Shown: positions 52,922 through 60,711 of the stretch, one piece after another
Position numbering within the stretch: the first letter of the stretch is position 1
Layout of the letters: each line of letters begins with the position of its first letter
DNA from: Tsukamurella pulmonis
Lineage (GTDB): Bacteria; Actinomycetota; Actinomycetes; Mycobacteriales; Mycobacteriaceae
DNA length: 64,000 nucleotides
Direction: 5' to 3'
NCBI RefSeq assembly: GCF_900103175.1
Contig: NZ_FNLF01000002.1
Coordinates: 3,610,136-3,674,135, forward strand
Translations under genes and position numbers: made by a program
The notes under the pieces: generated by a model
What the model was told of the DNA's origin: nothing
Databases searched by the model: none
Seen by the model: the letters and a program-made list of their open reading frames with translations, nothing else

Positions 52922-53776
52922 TCAGGCGAAATCCGCCAGCTTCTCGGCGTTCATCACCCACATCAACCGGGTGAGACCGTCGTCGGAGGCCGTCGGACAC
53001 AACAGGGCCACCGGCGCACCGTCGAGGGTGAAGACGGCACCGGGCAGGCCGTTGACCTCGACGATCCGCGCGGTGGTGTCCGCCATGAAGCGCACCGAGA
53101 AGCCCGCGACGAACCGGGCGACCGCGTTGCCTCCGACCACCGGCCGGCGTCCGGCCCGGCGGGCCCCGCCACCGTCGGTCTCGCTGACCACGTCGGCCAC
53201 CAGGACGGCCTCGAGCCCGGCGACGTCGCCCGCGTGCGCGGCGGCGAGGAAGGCGTCGAGCAGGGCCCGGGCCCGCGCGCGGGTGGCCGTGGTGCGCCGC
53301 TCCCCCGCCACCTGCGTGCGGGCCCGGCTCACCAGCTTGCGCACGGCGGGCTCGCGCATCTGCAGGATCTCCGCGATCCGGGCGTACGGGTGGTCGAAGG
53401 CCTCACGCAGCACGTACGCGGCGCGCGCCTCCGGGGCCAGTCGCTGCAGCACGTGCACGACGGCCAGTTCCAGCGCCTCCGTCCGCTCGGCGCCCAGCGC
53501 CGGGTCGGCGGCGGTGTCGACGGGCGTAGGAAACCACTCTCCCACGTACTGCTCACGGCGCGCCCGCGCCGATTGCGCCGCGTTCAGCGCGAGCCGCGTC
53601 ACCGTGACCACGAGGAAGGCCTCGGGGTCGCGGACCGCGTCGCGCTCGGCCGCGCGCCAGCGCAGCCACCCGTCCTGGACCACGTCCTCGGCGTCCGGCG
53701 CCGAGGCGAGGATCCGGTAGGCCACCCCGAACAGCCGGGGCCGCAGCGCTTCGAAGACCGCGTCGTGATCGGTCAC
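52922..53776 (-). CDS. ECF41-type RNA polymerase sigma factor with SnoaL-like C-terminus
   Basis: A 284-residue group-ECF41 (SigJ-like) sigma factor. Region 2 has LFGVAYRILASAPDAEDVVQDGWLRW, and region 4 has LAPEARAAYVLREAFDHPYARIAEIL with MREPAVRKLVSRAR as the -35-recognition helix. The fused SnoaL-like domain (residues about 170-284) carries the hallmarks of the group: the WLPEP-like linker (WFPTP, 81-85), DGGG (201-204) and a C-terminal NPDKL-like motif (NAEKL, 276-280). That domain acts in place of an anti-sigma factor in the group. It starts 10 bp after lpdA and precedes the NmrA-like gene. Confidence 0.92.
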   Translation of the reverse strand: MTDHDAVFEALRPRLFGVAYRILASAPDAEDVVQDGWLRWRAAERDAVRDPEAFLVVTVTRLALNAAQSARARREQYVGEWFPTPVDTAADPALGAERTEALELAVVHVLQRLAPEARAAYVLREAFDHPYARIAEILQMREPAVRKLVSRARTQVAGERRTTATRARARALLDAFLAAAHAGDVAGLEAVLVADVVSETDGGGARRAGRRPVVGGNAVARFVAGFSVRFMADTTARIVEVNGLPGAVFTLDGAPVALLCPTASDDGLTRLMWVMNAEKLADFA

Positions 53777-53786
53777 CGGCGGATCG

Positions 53787-55190
53787 CTAGGCCAGGTCGT
53801 CCTGGCGCATGAGCTGTCGTGCGGCCTCCGTCACCGAGCCGGCCAGCGACGGGTAGACGGAGAAGGTCTGCGCCACGTCGTCCACGGTCAGCCCGTTCTG
53901 CACCGCGACGGTGAGCGGCAGGATCAGCTCGGAGGCGTTGGGCGCCACCACGACCCCGCCGATCACCAGGCCCGTATTGGGACGGCAGAAGACCTTGACG
54001 AAGCCGCGCTTGAGCCCCGACATCTTCGCGCGCGGGTTGGTCGCGAGCGGCAGCATGACGGTGCGCGCCTGGTACGTGCCGTCGTCGATCGCGGCCTGCG
54101 AGACGCCGACCGTCGCGATCTCCGGGCGGGTGAAGATCGCCGACGAGACCGTCTTGAGCTTGACGGGCGAGACCCCCTCGCCCAGCGCGTGGTACATCGC
54201 GACGCGGCCCTGCATCGCGGCGACGGACGCGAGCGGCAGCACGCCGGTGCAGTCGCCGGCGGCGTAGATGCCGGGCACCTTGGTGCGGGAGACCCGGTCG
54301 ACGGGGATGTAGCCGCCCTTGTCCAATTCGATCCCCACCTCCTCGAGGCCGATCCCCGCGGTGTTCGGGATGGAGCCGACCGTCATCAGGCAGTGCGAGC
54401 CCTCCACGGTGCGGCCGTCGGTGAGCCGCACGACGATGCCGTCCTCGGTGCGCTCGACCTTGTCGGCGTAGGCGCGCTTGACCAGCGAGACACCGCGGTC
54501 GACCAGGGCGTCCTCCAGGACCAGGGCGGCGTCCTCGTCCTCGTGCGGCAGCACGCGGTCACGGGAGCTGACCAGGGTGACCTTGATCCCCAGCTCGGTG
54601 TACGCGTGCACGAACTCGGCGCCCGTGACGCCGGATCCGACGACCACGAGGTGCGTGGGCAGCTCCTCCAGGTCGTAGAGCTGGCGCCAGGTGACGATCC
54701 GCTCGCCGTCCGGCTTGGCGGACTCCAACACGCGCGGCGACGCGCCGGTGGCGACGAGCACCACGTCGGCCTCGAGCATCTGCTCGCCACCGGTCGGGGT
54801 GACCACGTTCACCACGTGCTGCGCCATGCCGGGATTGCTCGGGGCGATGGCCGCGCTGCCGCGGATGATCCGCACGCCCTCGCCCACGAGCCGGGCGCGG
54901 ATGTCCGCCGACTGCGCCGCGGCGAGGTCCTTGACGCGGGTGTTGATCCGCTCGACGTCGATCTCGACGCGCTCGAAGTGCAGCTCGATGCCCAGGTCGA
55001 CGGCGCGCCGGGTCTCGGTGCGGATGCCGGTCGAGGCGATGAAGGTCTTCGACGGGACGCAGTCGTACAGGACGCACGCGCCGCCGATCCCGTCGGACTC
55101 GATCACCGTGACGTCGCCGCCGTGCGCCACCGCCACCAGTGCTGCTTCGTACCCCGCCGGACCGCCGCCGATGATCACGATGTTCGTCAT
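53787..55190 (-). CDS. lpdA: NAD(P)H quinone reductase, LpdA-type flavoprotein
   Basis: A 467-residue flavoprotein disulfide-reductase homologue. The FAD loop is IIGGGPAGYEAA, the NAD(P) loop VVGSGVTGAEFVHAY, and GIYAAGDCTG closes the FAD site. A Cys pair is present (GGACVLYDCVPSK, Cys39 and Cys44). The C-terminal His-Glu dyad of lipoamide dehydrogenases (HAHPTxSE) is replaced by SVYPSLAGSVTE, so lipoamide activity is not expected. This matches mycobacterial LpdA (Rv3303c), an NAD(P)H:quinone reductase. The ATG at 55190 begins at the FAD strand. Confidence 0.93.
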   Translation of the reverse strand: MTNIVIIGGGPAGYEAALVAVAHGGDVTVIESDGIGGACVLYDCVPSKTFIASTGIRTETRRAVDLGIELHFERVEIDVERINTRVKDLAAAQSADIRARLVGEGVRIIRGSAAIAPSNPGMAQHVVNVVTPTGGEQMLEADVVLVATGASPRVLESAKPDGERIVTWRQLYDLEELPTHLVVVGSGVTGAEFVHAYTELGIKVTLVSSRDRVLPHEDEDAALVLEDALVDRGVSLVKRAYADKVERTEDGIVVRLTDGRTVEGSHCLMTVGSIPNTAGIGLEEVGIELDKGGYIPVDRVSRTKVPGIYAAGDCTGVLPLASVAAMQGRVAMYHALGEGVSPVKLKTVSSAIFTRPEIATVGVSQAAIDDGTYQARTVMLPLATNPRAKMSGLKRGFVKVFCRPNTGLVIGGVVVAPNASELILPLTVAVQNGLTVDDVAQTFSVYPSLAGSVTEAARQLMRQDDLA

Positions 55191-55265
55191 GGTTGCCACG
55201 CTAGCGCCCGGGCCCGCGCCGCGTGCGGGCACCGTCGGGCAGAGCCACGCGGTGGGCGGGCGCGG

Positions 55266-55280
55266 TAAAGTCCACCTGTG
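55266..55280 (+). promoter_or_regulatory. -10 element and leaderless GTG start
   Basis: TAAAGT at 55266-55271 ends 6 nt before the GTG at 55278; there is no Shine-Dalgarno. The GTG start of the gamma-glutamylcyclotransferase-like gene is chosen on this basis. Confidence 0.5.
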
Positions 55281-55772
55281 CCGATCTACGCCGCCTACGG
55301 CTCCAACATGCACCCCGACCAGATGGCCGAGCGCGCCCCGCACTCGCCCATGGCAGGTACGGGGTGGCTGCGGGGCTGGCGCCTGACCTTCTCCGGCGAG
55401 GACATCGGCTGGGAGGGCGCGCTCGCGACGGTCACCGAGGACCCGTCCGATCCCGATGCCAAGGTGTTCGTCGTGCTCTACGACGTGACGCCCGACGACG
55501 AGCTGTCGCTCGACCGCTGGGAAGGCTCCGAGCTGGGCATCCACGTCAAGCTCAAGGCGCGGGTCGACCTCATCGACGGCGGCTCGACGCTGGCCTGGCT
55601 CTACGTCGTCGACGCCTTCGAGGGCGGCCTGCCCTCGGCCCGCTACCTCGGTGTGATGGCCGACGCGGCGTACATCGCCGGCGCCCCGGAGGACTACGTC
55701 CTCGACATCCGCACCCGCGAATCCCGCAACGTCGGGCCCGGCCCCGGCGCCTCCGCCGACGGCCCGGAGTAG
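55278..55772 (+). CDS. Gamma-glutamylcyclotransferase-fold protein
   Basis: A 164-residue protein of the GGCT/AIG2-like fold. The N-terminal YAAYGSNMHPDQMAER is the substrate-binding YGSN loop. WRLTFSG, LALATVTEDP-like ALATVTEDPSDP and VVLYDVTPDDELSLDRWEGSELG follow, the last carrying the likely catalytic Glu. YIAGAPEDYVLDI is near the end. Corresponds in position to Rv3304, divergent from lpdA. The natural substrate of this branch is not established. Confidence 0.88.
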   Translation: MPIYAAYGSNMHPDQMAERAPHSPMAGTGWLRGWRLTFSGEDIGWEGALATVTEDPSDPDAKVFVVLYDVTPDDELSLDRWEGSELGIHVKLKARVDLIDGGSTLAWLYVVDAFEGGLPSARYLGVMADAAYIAGAPEDYVLDIRTRESRNVGPGPGASADGPE

Positions 55773-55777
55773 ACCCC

Positions 55778-56014
55778 TCAGGCCGCGTCGGACCCGCAGG
55801 TCGCCGGTGCCGGCTCGATGGCCGTCGCAAGCCGTCGCAGCGCGCCGGCCAGCCGGGGCCGCACGCCACTTCGCCGCAGGTCGACGGTGCGCCCCACCCG
55901 GTTCCGCGCCGCCCGCTCGGCCTCCGAGCGCTCGTGCGCGTCCGCGAGACGGGCGTAGACTGCTGCCATCGGAGGATCCGCCGTCAGGTTCCAGTGCTCT
56001 CTGTATTCGCTCAT
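55778..56014 (-). CDS. Small basic protein of unknown function
   Basis: A 78-residue protein starting MSEYREHWNLTADPPMAAVY. It has a conserved-looking N-terminus (WNLT, AAVYARLADAHERSEAERAARN) and an Arg-rich helix (VRPRLAGALRRLATAIEP). No transmembrane segment or recognised domain. An in-frame start 12 codons upstream (56050) would overlap the divergent promoter and is less likely. The gene converges on the cyclotransferase gene (5 bp) and is divergent from the ArsR-type gene. Confidence 0.5.
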   Translation of the reverse strand: MSEYREHWNLTADPPMAAVYARLADAHERSEAERAARNRVGRTVDLRRSGVRPRLAGALRRLATAIEPAPATCGSDAA

Positions 56015-56055
56015 ACGGCAAGCACACACGAACCTCGTCGCGGGTTCCAATGAAT

Positions 56056-56068
56056 TAGGTGGCGCCTA
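56056..56068. promoter_or_regulatory. Palindrome overlapping the ArsR-type gene's promoter
   Basis: TAGGTGGCGCCTA (56056-56068) is an inverted repeat with one mismatch. Its left end reads as a -10-like TAGGTG, 8 nt before the ATG at 56070. A site that covers the start suggests autorepression by the regulator encoded here. Confidence 0.45.
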
Positions 56069-56069
56069 C

Positions 56070-57092
56070 ATGTTGACCTACCTGCTGGACGTCGGCGACC
56101 TGGCCGACGCCCGATTCGTGGTGTCCCCGCTCAACGAAACAGCGCTCAGCATTTTCCACCTCAATCACATTCACCGCACGTCGCATCACTTGACCGCCTG
56201 GCGCGCGGCCGCCGACGAGCTCCGCGCCACGTACGACCGGGACCTCATCGACGCCCTGGTGTCGCCCTCCGGGCGCCGGATCCCCGACTTCCTCACCCCG
56301 ATCACGGCGCCGGGCTCGGGCCGCCCGTCGTTCGACGACCACGTCGCCGCCGTCGCGGCCACCGATCCGGCGACTGCACACACCGAACTGGCCGGCCTCA
56401 TCGAGGACGGACCGCCGTCCCCCGCCCTGGCGACGTTGCTCTCGCTCGACGACCCGGCACCGGTCATCGCCGAGGCCCTCGCCGACTACCACCGCGCGGC
56501 GATCGCACCGGTCTGGCCGACGCTCTCGCGGATCCTCGAGTCGGACGTCACCCACCGGGGCGGCGTCCTGGCGACGGGCGGACCCACAAAGCTCTTCGAA
56601 TCACTCAGTCCCCGTGTGGAATGGACTCGCACGGGCGAACTCAGCGTGGACCTCGCGTGCACCGCCGGTTCCGGCCGCTTCTCGTCGGGCGGTCGCGGGC
56701 TGACCCTGATGCCCAGTGTCTTCATCGGCATGATCACCGTGGCGCACGATCCCCGCCGCACCGCGCCGCACATCGGCTATCCGGCCCGCGGATCGGCGAC
56801 TCTCGCGGAAACCGTTCGCCCCGTGGCGGACGACGCACTGCGCAGACTCATCGGGGCGGCGAAGGCCGACCTGCTCGCAGCACTTGCCGACCCTGCCGCG
56901 GTCGTGGACCTGGCTGCCGCACTGGGGATCTCACCGTCCGCCGTGTCGCAGAGCCTGAAGGTGCTGGGCGCCAACGGCATCGTGGAGAGCTCCCGCTACG
57001 GCCACCGGGTCCTCTACCGCCGCACCGCCCTCGGCGACGCCCTCATCGATCGCACCCGACCTCCCCCTCCGGCGGTCACGCCGCCGCGATGA
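56070..57092 (+). CDS. ArsR-family regulator with long N-terminal domain (DUF5937-type)
   Basis: A 340-residue regulator in which the winged helix is at the C-terminus. The N-terminal 240 residues open with LTYLLDVGDLADARFVVSPLNETALSI, a pattern typical of actinobacterial ArsR-like proteins annotated with DUF5937 (AxxRFxxSPLxE). The C-terminal helix-turn-helix is DLAAALGISPSAVSQSLKVLGANGIVESSRYGHRVLYRRT (cores: SPSAVSQSL, GIVESSR). A palindrome overlaps its promoter. Its last 17 bp overlap the convergent membrane-protein gene. Ligand unknown. Confidence 0.85.
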   Translation: MLTYLLDVGDLADARFVVSPLNETALSIFHLNHIHRTSHHLTAWRAAADELRATYDRDLIDALVSPSGRRIPDFLTPITAPGSGRPSFDDHVAAVAATDPATAHTELAGLIEDGPPSPALATLLSLDDPAPVIAEALADYHRAAIAPVWPTLSRILESDVTHRGGVLATGGPTKLFESLSPRVEWTRTGELSVDLACTAGSGRFSSGGRGLTLMPSVFIGMITVAHDPRRTAPHIGYPARGSATLAETVRPVADDALRRLIGAAKADLLAALADPAAVVDLAAALGISPSAVSQSLKVLGANGIVESSRYGHRVLYRRTALGDALIDRTRPPPPAVTPPR

Positions 57093-57462
57093 GCAGGACG
57101 ACGAGGAACACCGCGGCTGGCAGGATCACCATCAGAGCGAGGACTCCGAGGAGTACGTACATCCATGGCCAGCTCGAATGGGTCTGCGGCGCGAACCCCA
57201 GAACACCGCTCACAGAGGGAAACGCGGGCGGCGAGAAATACACCGTGACCACCTGACCTGGGGCCACGGAGACCGACATCGACGCCCACTTCGACGGGGC
57301 AGGCATGTTCTCCGACACGGCGAGCATCCGTACCCCGGGCGAGACGGGGATCAGCGTGTCGTCGTCGTTCACCGGACACATCCGTCCGTCGACGACGACA
57401 GTGGGCGGGACCCAACTGCGGGTCAGGGGCGAACCGTGCCGAATCAGACGGATGGCTGTCAT
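57076..57462 (-). CDS. Small C-terminally anchored membrane protein
   Basis: A 128-residue protein. The first 95 residues look like a soluble beta-rich domain (TRSWVPPTVVVDGR, VSPGVRMLAVSENMP, MSVSVAPGQVVTVYFSPP). One or two hydrophobic segments follow (WMYVLLGVLALMVILPAAVFLVVLL, described as about residues 100-125), ending in AAA. No signal peptide. No family is recognised. It overlaps the 3' end of the convergent ArsR-type gene by 17 bp and is transcribed on the same strand as the TetR gene, 68 bp downstream of it. Confidence 0.6.
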   Translation of the reverse strand: MTAIRLIRHGSPLTRSWVPPTVVVDGRMCPVNDDDTLIPVSPGVRMLAVSENMPAPSKWASMSVSVAPGQVVTVYFSPPAFPSVSGVLGFAPQTHSSWPWMYVLLGVLALMVILPAAVFLVVLLIAAA

Positions 57463-57530
57463 GCCACCAGCATCGAAGCCGGCGCTGAACCCGCAGTTGT
57501 CGCGCGCTTGGCGCGCCGACTGACGGCGAT

Positions 57531-58022
57531 CTAGTCGACTCCGAAGCGACTGAGGATGGCATCGAGATCGACTCTCGCGGCAGGAGAACGCCGCAACACC
57601 GCGTCGAGCACGAAACCGTCCAACGACACTGCGAGCGCGGTCGCGTCAGTCGGGTTCAGCCCGCGATCAACAAGATCCTCGATGAGTCGGTCGCGTGCGC
57701 GCACGATTTCCGCTGCCAGCTCTTCGTCGTGAAAGGAGGCGACGATCAGCTCGTACCGCGCGCGGGTCCACCCCGATTCGATTCCCACCCACCTGACGAC
57801 CTGGTCGTGTACCGTCGCGCCGTCCGACGGTCGGTCGACGTCGAGCAGGTGCCTCACCATCGCCAGCACGAGTCCGCGTTGGTTCGAGAAATGATGGCGC
57901 GCAGTCCCGTGCGGAACACCGGCCTCGTCCTCCACCGCGCGCATCGACCAGTTCTTGAGCCCGACCCGTCCGAGCAGGTCCAGACCTGCTCGCAGCATCG
58001 GCTCCCGCGATGACTTCTCCAC
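57531..58022 (-). CDS. TetR-family regulator
   Basis: A 163-residue TetR-type repressor. The helix-turn-helix lies in LLGRVGLKNWSMRAVEDEAGVPHGTARHHFSNQRGLVLAM (cores: SMRAVEDEAGV, TARHHFSNQ). A short ligand-binding domain follows, ending with the dimer helices (ATALAVSLDGFVLDAVLR). The GTG at 58022 lies 6 nt downstream of a minus-strand TAAGCT, so the message is probably leaderless. Its promoter is buried in a set of nested palindromes shared with a divergent microprotein gene, the expected operator for autorepression. Confidence 0.9.
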   Translation of the reverse strand: MEKSSREPMLRAGLDLLGRVGLKNWSMRAVEDEAGVPHGTARHHFSNQRGLVLAMVRHLLDVDRPSDGATVHDQVVRWVGIESGWTRARYELIVASFHDEELAAEIVRARDRLIEDLVDRGLNPTDATALAVSLDGFVLDAVLRRSPAARVDLDAILSRFGVD

Positions 58023-58062
58023 GTGGAGAGCTTACCTGGTAAGCTGCTCTCCATGTGGAGAG
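58016..58062. promoter_or_regulatory. Nested palindromes between TetR and a divergent microprotein
   Basis: Three adjacent dyads: TCTCCAC/GTGGAGA (58016-58029, perfect), AGCTTACC-T-GGTAAGCT (58029-58045, perfect) and CTCTCCA-TG-TGGAGAG (58047-58062). The whole is also one imperfect palindrome centred near 58038, in which the outer two dyads mirror each other. TAAGCT occurs on both strands as a -10. TetR GTG (58022) and an in-frame GTG of the microprotein (58055) sit symmetrically. Confidence 0.65.
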
Positions 58063-58081
58063 TGGATGGTCGGCGCAAACC

Positions 58082-58189
58082 ATGGTGATCTTCTTCGACG
58101 TCCTGTTCGGCGTCTGCGTGGTCGCGACTTTCTGGTTCGCCGGCTACGTCGTCTATCGAGTTCTCAACGACGACACGCCCCGCAGGTAG
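58082..58189 (+). CDS. 35-residue single-helix microprotein
   Basis: A tiny ORF (ATG to TAG) that encodes one hydrophobic helix, VIFFDVLFGVCVVATFW followed by FAGYVVYRVL, and a charged tail NDDTPRR, so it is probably a single-pass membrane peptide. It is divergent from the TetR gene and shares the palindromic operator. An 11-codon ORF starting at ATG 58053, which lies 7 nt after a -10-like TAAGCT, ends at 58088 and overlaps this start. An in-frame GTG at 58055 is an alternative start that adds 9 residues. Function unknown. Confidence 0.5.
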   Translation: MVIFFDVLFGVCVVATFWFAGYVVYRVLNDDTPRR

Positions 58190-58313
58190 ACACCTCGTCG
58201 ACGGCCTGCTCATTCCGACTATCGGACCCGGTCACAGAAACCACGGATGTGACATCCGGCTCGCCGTGGCACTGCGGGTGGCCGTCAGCGCGGATACAAC
58301 TCGGGCACGGCGG
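58190..58313. other. Intergenic region with a 15-bp palindrome
   Basis: 124 bp between convergent genes (microprotein and amiA1). It contains the perfect dyad CGGATGT-G-ACATCCG (58244-58258), a possible terminator stem although the loop is very small. Nothing else is recognised. Confidence 0.35.
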
Positions 58314-59510
58314 TCAGCGTTCGGAGGCGAACACCACGTTCGTGAAGACCTTCACGCCCATCTCCAGCGCGCGCTCGTCGAGCACGAAGTCGGGCTGGTG
58401 CAGGTCGTACTGGCGGCCCTCGCCGGACCACACGCCCAGCCGCGCCATGGCGCCGGGCGCCTCCTCGAGGTACCAGGAGAAGTCCTCGCCGCCGCCGGAC
58501 TGCGGGGTGTCGACGGCACCGTCGGGCGAGACGGCGCGGGCGGCGTCCGCGAGCCGGGTGGCGGCCAGGTGCTCGTTGATCACCGGCGGCACGCCGCGGG
58601 TGTAGTTCACCTCGTGCTTGACCCGCAGGGGCGCGAGCAGCTCGGCGATGATCTCGCGCACGAGCGGCTCGAGCGACTCCCAGATGTGGTGCTCACCGGT
58701 GCGGACCGTCCCGTGCAGCGCGCCGATCTGCGGGATCGCGTTGGGCGCGGAGCCTGCGTTGGCGGCGCCCCACACCATGATGGTGCCCGAGCGCGGGTCC
58801 ACGCGCCGCGAGAGCACGCCCGGCAGTCCGGTGATGACGGCGCCCATGGCGTAGATCAGGTCGCTGGTCAGGTGCGGGCGCGAGGTGTGTCCGCCCGGCG
58901 AGTGCAGGATCACCTCGACGTGATCGGCGGCGGAGGTGATGGCGCCCGAGCGGACGCCGATCCTGCCCACCTCGACGCGGGGATCGCAGTGCAGGGCGTA
59001 GATGCGGGAGACGCCCTGCATGACCTCGTCGCGCACGGCCGACAGTGCGCCGCCGGGCATGACCTCCTCGGCGGGCTGGAAGACCAGCCGCACGCCGACG
59101 GGCAGGCGCCCGGCGCGGTCGAGCTCGGCGAGCACCAGTCCGGTGCCCAGCAGGATCGAAGTGTGGGCGTCGTGGCCGCAGGCGTGCGAGGCGCCCGCGA
59201 CGGTGGAGGCGTAGTCCAGGCCGGTGGCCTCGTGAATGGGCAGGGCGTCCATGTCGGCGCGCAGCGCGACCCGCTCGCCCGTGGCGGGCCCGAGATCGCA
59301 CACCAGGCCGGTGGTGGAGAGCCTGCGCGGGTGCAGGCCCGCGGCGGTCAGGGCCTCGAAGACGGCGCCCGTGGTGCGCTGCTCACGCCAGGACAGCTCG
59401 GGGTACGCGTGCAGGTCGCGGCGGAACTCGCGGAGCCAGTCGCCCTTGCGCCGCAACCACTGATCGACGTACGCGGCCCTCGAGAGATCCTCGCCCGCAG
59501 TCCCGCTCAC
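58314..59510 (-). CDS. amiA1: M20-family amidohydrolase (AmiA1-like)
   Basis: A 398-residue zinc-dependent amidohydrolase of the M20D/AmiA branch (N-acyl-amino-acid or indole-acetyl-amide hydrolase type). FRRDLHAYPELSWRE is the N-terminal block, ALRADMDALPI and SHACGHDAHTS (109-118) bind metal, PAEEVMPGGA includes the catalytic Glu, and ALHCDPRVEVG the next metal His. HSPGGHTSRPH begins the lid domain. QSGGGEDFSWYLEEAPGAM is near the end. Its ATG overlaps the amiB1 stop (4 nt). The pair corresponds to Rv3305c-Rv3306c. Confidence 0.92.
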   Translation of the reverse strand: MSGTAGEDLSRAAYVDQWLRRKGDWLREFRRDLHAYPELSWREQRTTGAVFEALTAAGLHPRRLSTTGLVCDLGPATGERVALRADMDALPIHEATGLDYASTVAGASHACGHDAHTSILLGTGLVLAELDRAGRLPVGVRLVFQPAEEVMPGGALSAVRDEVMQGVSRIYALHCDPRVEVGRIGVRSGAITSAADHVEVILHSPGGHTSRPHLTSDLIYAMGAVITGLPGVLSRRVDPRSGTIMVWGAANAGSAPNAIPQIGALHGTVRTGEHHIWESLEPLVREIIAELLAPLRVKHEVNYTRGVPPVINEHLAATRLADAARAVSPDGAVDTPQSGGGEDFSWYLEEAPGAMARLGVWSGEGRQYDLHQPDFVLDERALEMGVKVFTNVVFASER

Positions 59511-60709
59511 TGTCCGCCTCCATCACTTCCACGGCGCTCGGCCGCCGTGAGCAGCCGGGCGCGCTCGCCCTCGTCCTCCGCGACCGCAGCGAAGGCTGCG
59601 GCCAGGGCCAGCGCACCGTCGCGCACGGCCCGATCGGCGGATTCGGTGGCGGCGGCGGCCGTGAACTCCGGCTGATGGGTCACGGCCCCGTCGGTCTCGA
59701 GGCCGATCAGCGGATGGATCGACGGTACAGCGTGGCTCACATTGCCCATGTCGGTACTCCCCAGCGGCACCAGGCCCTCGAACTCGGGCGCCACGGGCGA
59801 GCGGCCGATCGCGATCGCCGCGGCGCGGTACGCGGCGGCGAGCGCGTCGTCGCTGCGCAGCTCGGTGTAGGCGGGCGCGAGTTCCTTCACCTCATGGGTG
59901 CAGCCGGCGCCCAGCGCGCCCGCGGCGAAGCAGTCGCCGGCCCGGGCGGCGAGGCGCTCCAGCGACTGCGCGTCGTCGGCGCGCAGGTAGTAGAGCAGCT
60001 CCGCCGCCGAGGGCACAACGTTCGGCGCGGTCCCGCCCTCGCTGACGATGCCGTGCAGCTGCTGGCCGGGCTCGAGGTGCTGGCGCAGTAGTCCCAGCGC
60101 GACCTGGGCGACGGTGGCGGCGTCCCCCGCGTTGCGGCCCGCCCACGGGGCGGCGGAGGCGTGCGCCTCGCGGCCGGAGAACCGGATCGCGAGGTCGGCG
60201 AGCGCGAGGGTGCGGGTGCGCACCACGTCGAACGGGGCCGGATGCACCATGCCCGCGCAGCCGACACCGTCGAACACGCCCCGCTGCAGCATGAGCACCT
60301 TGCCGCCGCCCGACTCCTCCGCGGGGGTGCCGTAGACCTCGACGGTGATGCCCAGCTCGTCGGCGACCGAGGCCAGCGCGATGCCGGCGCCGACGGCCGC
60401 AGCGGCGATGATGTTGTGCCCGCAGGCGTGCCCGATGCCGGGCAGCGCGTCGTACTCGGCGAAGACCGCGACCCGCAGCGGACCGGATCCGGCACGGGCG
60501 ACGAACGCCGTCTCGAGATCCGCGATCCCGCGCTCGACGGCGAAGCCGTGCCCGGCCAGCGCGTCGGCGAGCAGTCCGCAGGCGTAGTGCTCCTCGAACG
60601 CCAGCTCCGGCCGGCCGTGCACCGCACGGCTGACCGCGACCAGGTCGTCCCGGACGAGGTCGACGGTGCCGGTGAGCGCCTCCAGGACGGAGGTGACGCG
60701 ACCGGTCAC
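59507..60709 (-). CDS. amiB1: M20-family amidohydrolase (AmiB1-like)
   Basis: A 400-residue M20 amidohydrolase related to aminobenzoyl-glutamate hydrolase. SRAVHGRPELAFEEHYA, AEYDALPGIGHACGHN (metal Asp and His), TPAEESGGGKVLML (catalytic Glu) and MVHPAPFDVV give the metal-site order. SGREAHASAAPW is the lid-domain motif and LGSTDMGNVSHAVPSIHP the C-terminal one. The GTG at 60709 is 2 nt after the echA-like stop and its own stop overlaps amiA1, so the three genes form an operon. Probably acts on an N-acyl or folate-like amide. Confidence 0.92.
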   Translation of the reverse strand: MTGRVTSVLEALTGTVDLVRDDLVAVSRAVHGRPELAFEEHYACGLLADALAGHGFAVERGIADLETAFVARAGSGPLRVAVFAEYDALPGIGHACGHNIIAAAAVGAGIALASVADELGITVEVYGTPAEESGGGKVLMLQRGVFDGVGCAGMVHPAPFDVVRTRTLALADLAIRFSGREAHASAAPWAGRNAGDAATVAQVALGLLRQHLEPGQQLHGIVSEGGTAPNVVPSAAELLYYLRADDAQSLERLAARAGDCFAAGALGAGCTHEVKELAPAYTELRSDDALAAAYRAAAIAIGRSPVAPEFEGLVPLGSTDMGNVSHAVPSIHPLIGLETDGAVTHQPEFTAAAATESADRAVRDGALALAAAFAAVAEDEGERARLLTAAERRGSDGGGQ

Positions 60710-60711
60710 CG

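Noticed and set aside
53787-55190. Lipoamide dehydrogenase of a pyruvate dehydrogenase complex
   Set aside because: The C-terminal His-Glu dyad is absent (SVYPSLAGSVTE in its place), there is no lipoyl-enzyme gene nearby, and position fits LpdA quinone reductase.
58053-58088. 11-codon ORF as a separate gene
   Set aside because: Too short to support on its own; kept only as a possible leader overlapping the microprotein start.
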